Shown here piece by piece: positions 25,121 through 27,685 of a DNA stretch of 27,685 nt; position 1 is the stretch's first letter; each line of letters starts with the position of its first letter. The stretch covers positions 1-27,685 of the forward strand of contig CAYFSC010000019.1 of NCBI GenBank assembly GCA_964345695.1, written 5' to 3'. This DNA comes from CAYFSC01 sp964345695. GTDB taxonomy: Bacteria > Bacteroidota > Rhodothermia > Rhodothermales > Salinibacteraceae. Below the pieces are notes generated by a model. The model made no database searches, was not told where the DNA came from, and saw only the letters and a list, made by a program, of their open reading frames with translations. A program made the position numbers and the translations under genes.

Positions 25121-25555
25121 CTATTCGTTCGAGACGTCCACGCCCTCGTGGGCGAGTTCAATCTGCTCGATGGCTACCTCGTTGCCACTGGCCTTGAGGT
25201 CCGGGTAGGTCACCTTCGTGACCCACGCATTGCGCAGGTTCCACACCATTGTCGGCTCGCTGGCCTCGTTGAGCAGCTTGATCGTGACGTCGCGGCGCTC
25301 CACGGTGTTGAGGTTCGCCGAGTTGGCCCAGTCCCAGAACGCATTGTCGGACGTCATCACACCGCGCTTCAGCGTCACGTTGCCGGCCTTCTTCAAGCCA
25401 GGCATCTTCTGCATGATGTAGTCCTTCTCGGTGCCGTCGCGGTATTCGATGACCTGGTACTCGACGTTCAGGCCCGTCACTTCCGAGAAGCGCACGCTGC
25501 CGTCTTCGTCGCCCCAGTCGACTTCAAAGTGAAAGACAGGAAGGGGGTATGCCAT
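25121..25555 (-). CDS. Tail tube protein (Afp1-like, gp19 family)
   Basis: Protein of 144 residues, a usual length for the family. It reads MAYPLPVFHFEVDWGDEDG, FSEVTGLNVEYQVIEYRDG, KMPGLKKAGNVTLKRGVM, DVTIKLLNEASEPTMVWNL and TKVTYPDLKASGNEVAIEQI to ELAHEGVDV, the canonical Hcp-like/gp19 beta-barrel tube signature. Rings of this protein stack into the inner tube that is driven through the target membrane when the sheath contracts. It follows the sheath gene by 57 bases and precedes the second tube gene by 33. It is acidic at the C-terminus but lacks the repeat tail of the paralogue. Confidence 0.95.
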   Translation of the reverse strand: MAYPLPVFHFEVDWGDEDGSVRFSEVTGLNVEYQVIEYRDGTEKDYIMQKMPGLKKAGNVTLKRGVMTSDNAFWDWANSANLNTVERRDVTIKLLNEASEPTMVWNLRNAWVTKVTYPDLKASGNEVAIEQIELAHEGVDVSNE

Positions 25556-25612
25556 GGTTTCGGGGAGTCAGAACGAGAGGAAGGAGAATGCAAACGGGGC
25601 GGGACGGGGCCG

Positions 25613-27640
25613 CTAGGCTTCCTGCATCTTGTGCGAGAAGCGCAGGATGATGAACTCAGCCGGACGCACGACGGCCATGCCGATCTCGACGATCATGCGT
25701 CCTTCGAGGATGTCCTGCTGGGTCATCGTCTGCCCGAGCCCGACGTTGACGAAGAACGCCTGCTCGGGCGTGGGGCCCGCCAGTGCGCCTTCTTTCCACT
25801 TCGCAATCAGGTAGTTGACGATCATGCCACGCACTTTCGTCCACAGGCTGGCGTCGTTGGGCTCGAAGACGGCCCAGGCCGTCGACTTTTTGATCGACTC
25901 TTCGGCGGTGTTGTAGAAGCGCCGCACGGGCACGTAGCGCCACTCGTTGTCGTTGCCGGCCAGGGTGCGCGCGCCCCAGACAACCGTGCCACGTCCGCTA
26001 AAGGCGCGGATGGCGTTGATCGACTTGCCGGCGTTGACGTCGACGTTGAGCGACTCCTGGTCGGCGTCGTCGAGCGCAAGGGTCGGGCCCACGACGCTCG
26101 ACACGCTCACGTTGGCCGGAGCCTTGTGCACCCCGCGCGTGCGATCGACCCGGGCATAGACGCCGGCCATTGCGCCGCTGGGCGGAAGCGTTGCCATCTC
26201 GCGCTTGATCTCGCGCACGATGCTGGCGACGATCGGGTGCTGCTGATAGAGAAGCTGCTGCGTTTGCTCCTTTCGTGTCTCGGCCGCCTCGTGCGCCCCC
26301 TCGATGAAGCTGAGCAGCGACGGGCCCGACGAACGGCCGAAGACGGTGTCGGTCCGTGGGATGACCGCGCGGGCCACGGTCTCGTTGGTGACATCGGGAT
26401 CGGGGACGTTGGGAAGCAAATCGGCAGGATCGGCGCCGATGTCGCCGGCCGTCAGTTGCGAGCCGCTGTCGTCCGTAAACCAGGGAGCGGTGTCGACGAA
26501 CGACCAGTCGGTGTTGACGTCGCTGTCAGACTCGCCCGTTACGCTCTGCACGTCGGCGTTCTTCTCCAGCCCGATCAGTTCCTGCGCCAGCGGAGCCAGT
26601 TGGTCGCGGTTGAAGGCGGCGAGGGCCTTGTGCAGCTCACCGTCCGGGTCGAAGGTATCGGCCAGGCCGCTCAGGTCTTCGACAAGCGTGCGCAGGGCAT
26701 CGAACACGTCGTTGAGAGCAGACGCATCCACGCTGCTGGCGGCAATGGCGCTCCGCAGGTCCGAGATCAGATCCTTGTACTCGTCTTCGAACGTGTCGAA
26801 GCTGGCCCCGCGGAAGCTGTCGAGTTCGGTGACGAGCGTGTCGGCGTCGTCGACCGCCGCGCTGGCTTCCGTGACGTAGCTGTTCAGCGTGGCATCGGCG
26901 GTGACGCTTTCCAGCGCAACGCTGGTGCTGCTCTCATCCTCTACGTTGTCGCGGAACGTGGCAAAGTCGACCTCCACGCCATAGGTGGTAACGAGCCACG
27001 GGAAGTAGGCGGCACCGTACTTCAGATTGTTGATCCCGATGGCGTCGCGGAACGCCGCGACCTTCGTCATCTCGTTCGCATCGGAATCGGGCTCGTAGCG
27101 GAGCAGGTCGAGCACAGCCACCCGGTCCTTCAGCGTTCCACACTGGCGCAAGAGGCGTTGCTGCAGGCTGTAGAACTGGTTGTCGTCGGCGAGCAGCGTT
27201 GCATCCGGCATGAGCAGGATGGTCGGCTCGTCGACCTTTTTGATCGCATCGATGCCGGTCTGGAAGTCGGCATCGCTCATGCTTCCGTACGCCCCGATCG
27301 AGCAGATGTAGCAGTCGCCGCCCCCGTTGTCGAAGAACAGGCGAACGCTGTCGTAGGTGTAGTAGCGCTGCTCGCTGGAGAAGGCCACTGGGCCAACCGC
27401 GTAGTTGTTGTCCGGATCGACGGTGACGGAGATCGTGTCGTGCTCCGGCGGCCCGCCGAACAGCTCACGATACTCCAGCAGCGACGAGATGCGTGTCGGT
27501 TCGTGCGTCAAGCTCTGGCCGTTCCGGGTGGCTTGCTCGGTGTAGCCGATGAACGCCGGAATGGCCGTCTCCACCTGCGCGACGGAGGGCGGAAGGAGGG
27601 AAATTTCTTCGACGTATACGCCGGGGGTTTTGTAGGCCAT
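25613..27640 (-). CDS. Contractile tail sheath protein
   Basis: Protein of 675 residues. The N-terminus MAYKTPGVYVEEISLLPPSV, then IPAFIGYTEQA, is the canonical phage/eCIS sheath start. SVRLFFDNGGGDCYICSIGA and LMPDATLLADDNQFYSLQQR lie in the first domain. The C-terminal ~160 residues (LNVDVNAGKSINAIRAFSGR, GTVVWGARTLAG, YVPVRRFYNTAEESI, LWTKVRGMIVNYL, GALAGPTPEQAFFVNVGLGQ, MIVEIGMAVVRPAEFIILRF) are the conserved sheath core that interlocks subunits. Residues ~225-430 are a long, acidic Asp/Ala/Ser/Thr-rich insertion of variable type, probably forming the outer surface. It appears to be the only sheath gene in the window, whereas Afp-type clusters have several (Afp2-4). Its start lies 45 bases from the window edge, so its promoter is not visible. 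Confidence 0.95.
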   Translation of the reverse strand: MAYKTPGVYVEEISLLPPSVAQVETAIPAFIGYTEQATRNGQSLTHEPTRISSLLEYRELFGGPPEHDTISVTVDPDNNYAVGPVAFSSEQRYYTYDSVRLFFDNGGGDCYICSIGAYGSMSDADFQTGIDAIKKVDEPTILLMPDATLLADDNQFYSLQQRLLRQCGTLKDRVAVLDLLRYEPDSDANEMTKVAAFRDAIGINNLKYGAAYFPWLVTTYGVEVDFATFRDNVEDESSTSVALESVTADATLNSYVTEASAAVDDADTLVTELDSFRGASFDTFEDEYKDLISDLRSAIAASSVDASALNDVFDALRTLVEDLSGLADTFDPDGELHKALAAFNRDQLAPLAQELIGLEKNADVQSVTGESDSDVNTDWSFVDTAPWFTDDSGSQLTAGDIGADPADLLPNVPDPDVTNETVARAVIPRTDTVFGRSSGPSLLSFIEGAHEAAETRKEQTQQLLYQQHPIVASIVREIKREMATLPPSGAMAGVYARVDRTRGVHKAPANVSVSSVVGPTLALDDADQESLNVDVNAGKSINAIRAFSGRGTVVWGARTLAGNDNEWRYVPVRRFYNTAEESIKKSTAWAVFEPNDASLWTKVRGMIVNYLIAKWKEGALAGPTPEQAFFVNVGLGQTMTQQDILEGRMIVEIGMAVVRPAEFIILRFSHKMQEA

Positions 27641-27685
27641 ATCAGCGTCGGGTGTGCGTGGTCGGGTCGTCGTGACGGGGATGCG
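27641..27685 (-). other. Upstream edge of the operon
   Basis: These 45 bases lie before the sheath start. I see no Shine-Dalgarno motif, -10/-35 pair or gene end in them. The operon probably continues upstream outside the window; a DUF4255/tail-terminator gene would be the expected neighbour. Confidence 0.4.

Noticed and set aside
1764..27640. Prophage or type VI secretion system
   Set aside because: No capsid, portal, terminase or integrase genes, and no TssB/TssC pair or TssJLM membrane complex. The DUF5908, Afp7-type, CIS tape-measure and Afp15-type ATPase set points to eCIS.
1..27685. tRNA, rRNA, insertion sequences or attachment sites
   Set aside because: No cloverleaf-like, rRNA-like, transposase or terminal-inverted-repeat sequence was recognised on either strand.

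Overview
The window is most of an extracellular contractile injection system (eCIS) locus, a headless phage-tail-like particle of the Afp/PVC/MAC type. High G+C, acidic and Asp/Ala-rich structural proteins, and the near absence of Shine-Dalgarno motifs before the start codons suggest a halophilic member of the Bacteroidota/Rhodothermota line (Salinibacter-like). The taxon is an inference; no marker gene is present.

Layout. Bases 1-483 hold a frameshifted remnant that looks HEAT-repeat-like, then a short leader with an 11-bp direct repeat. On the plus strand follow a BTAD-type transcriptional regulator (484-1452) and a small conserved-looking protein (1507-1713). Everything else is on the minus strand in one tightly packed gene train, transcribed from right to left. 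In order: sheath (27640-25613), tail tube Afp1-like (25555-25121), second tail tube with a C-terminal RSDES repeat broken by a 100-N assembly gap (25087-24504), DUF5908 small protein (24449-24282), Afp7-like LysM tube-initiator/baseplate protein (24184-23456), VgrG/Afp8-like spike (23440-21686), PAAR tip (21680-21399), gp25-like baseplate protein (21375-20965), Afp11-like baseplate wedge with two probable carbohydrate-binding modules (20928-16339), Afp12-like baseplate protein with an inserted beta-sandwich (16329-12739), a 1024-residue protein with carboxypeptidase-regulatory-like domains (12723-9649), the CIS tape-measure protein (9641-7905), the AAA+ ATPase Afp15-like (7911-6550) and a 1576-residue DUF4157 protein with a putative nuclease C-terminus (6494-1764).

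How they fit. Sheath and two tubes form the shaft. The LysM protein, spike, PAAR, gp25, Afp11-like and Afp12-like proteins form the baseplate. The tape-measure protein sets length and the ATPase assists assembly. The DUF4157 protein is the likely cargo toxin. The BTAD regulator, convergent with the operon, is a plausible controller. A tail-terminator/DUF4255 gene, a classical tail fibre and an immunity gene are not seen; the terminator may lie beyond the right edge, because the operon's first gene (sheath) starts only 45 bases from it.

The most unusual points are the pentapeptide repeat tail on one tube subunit, sugar-binding-like and beta-sandwich modules built into baseplate proteins, and the large DUF4157 carrier whose C-terminus looks like a His/Asn nuclease.
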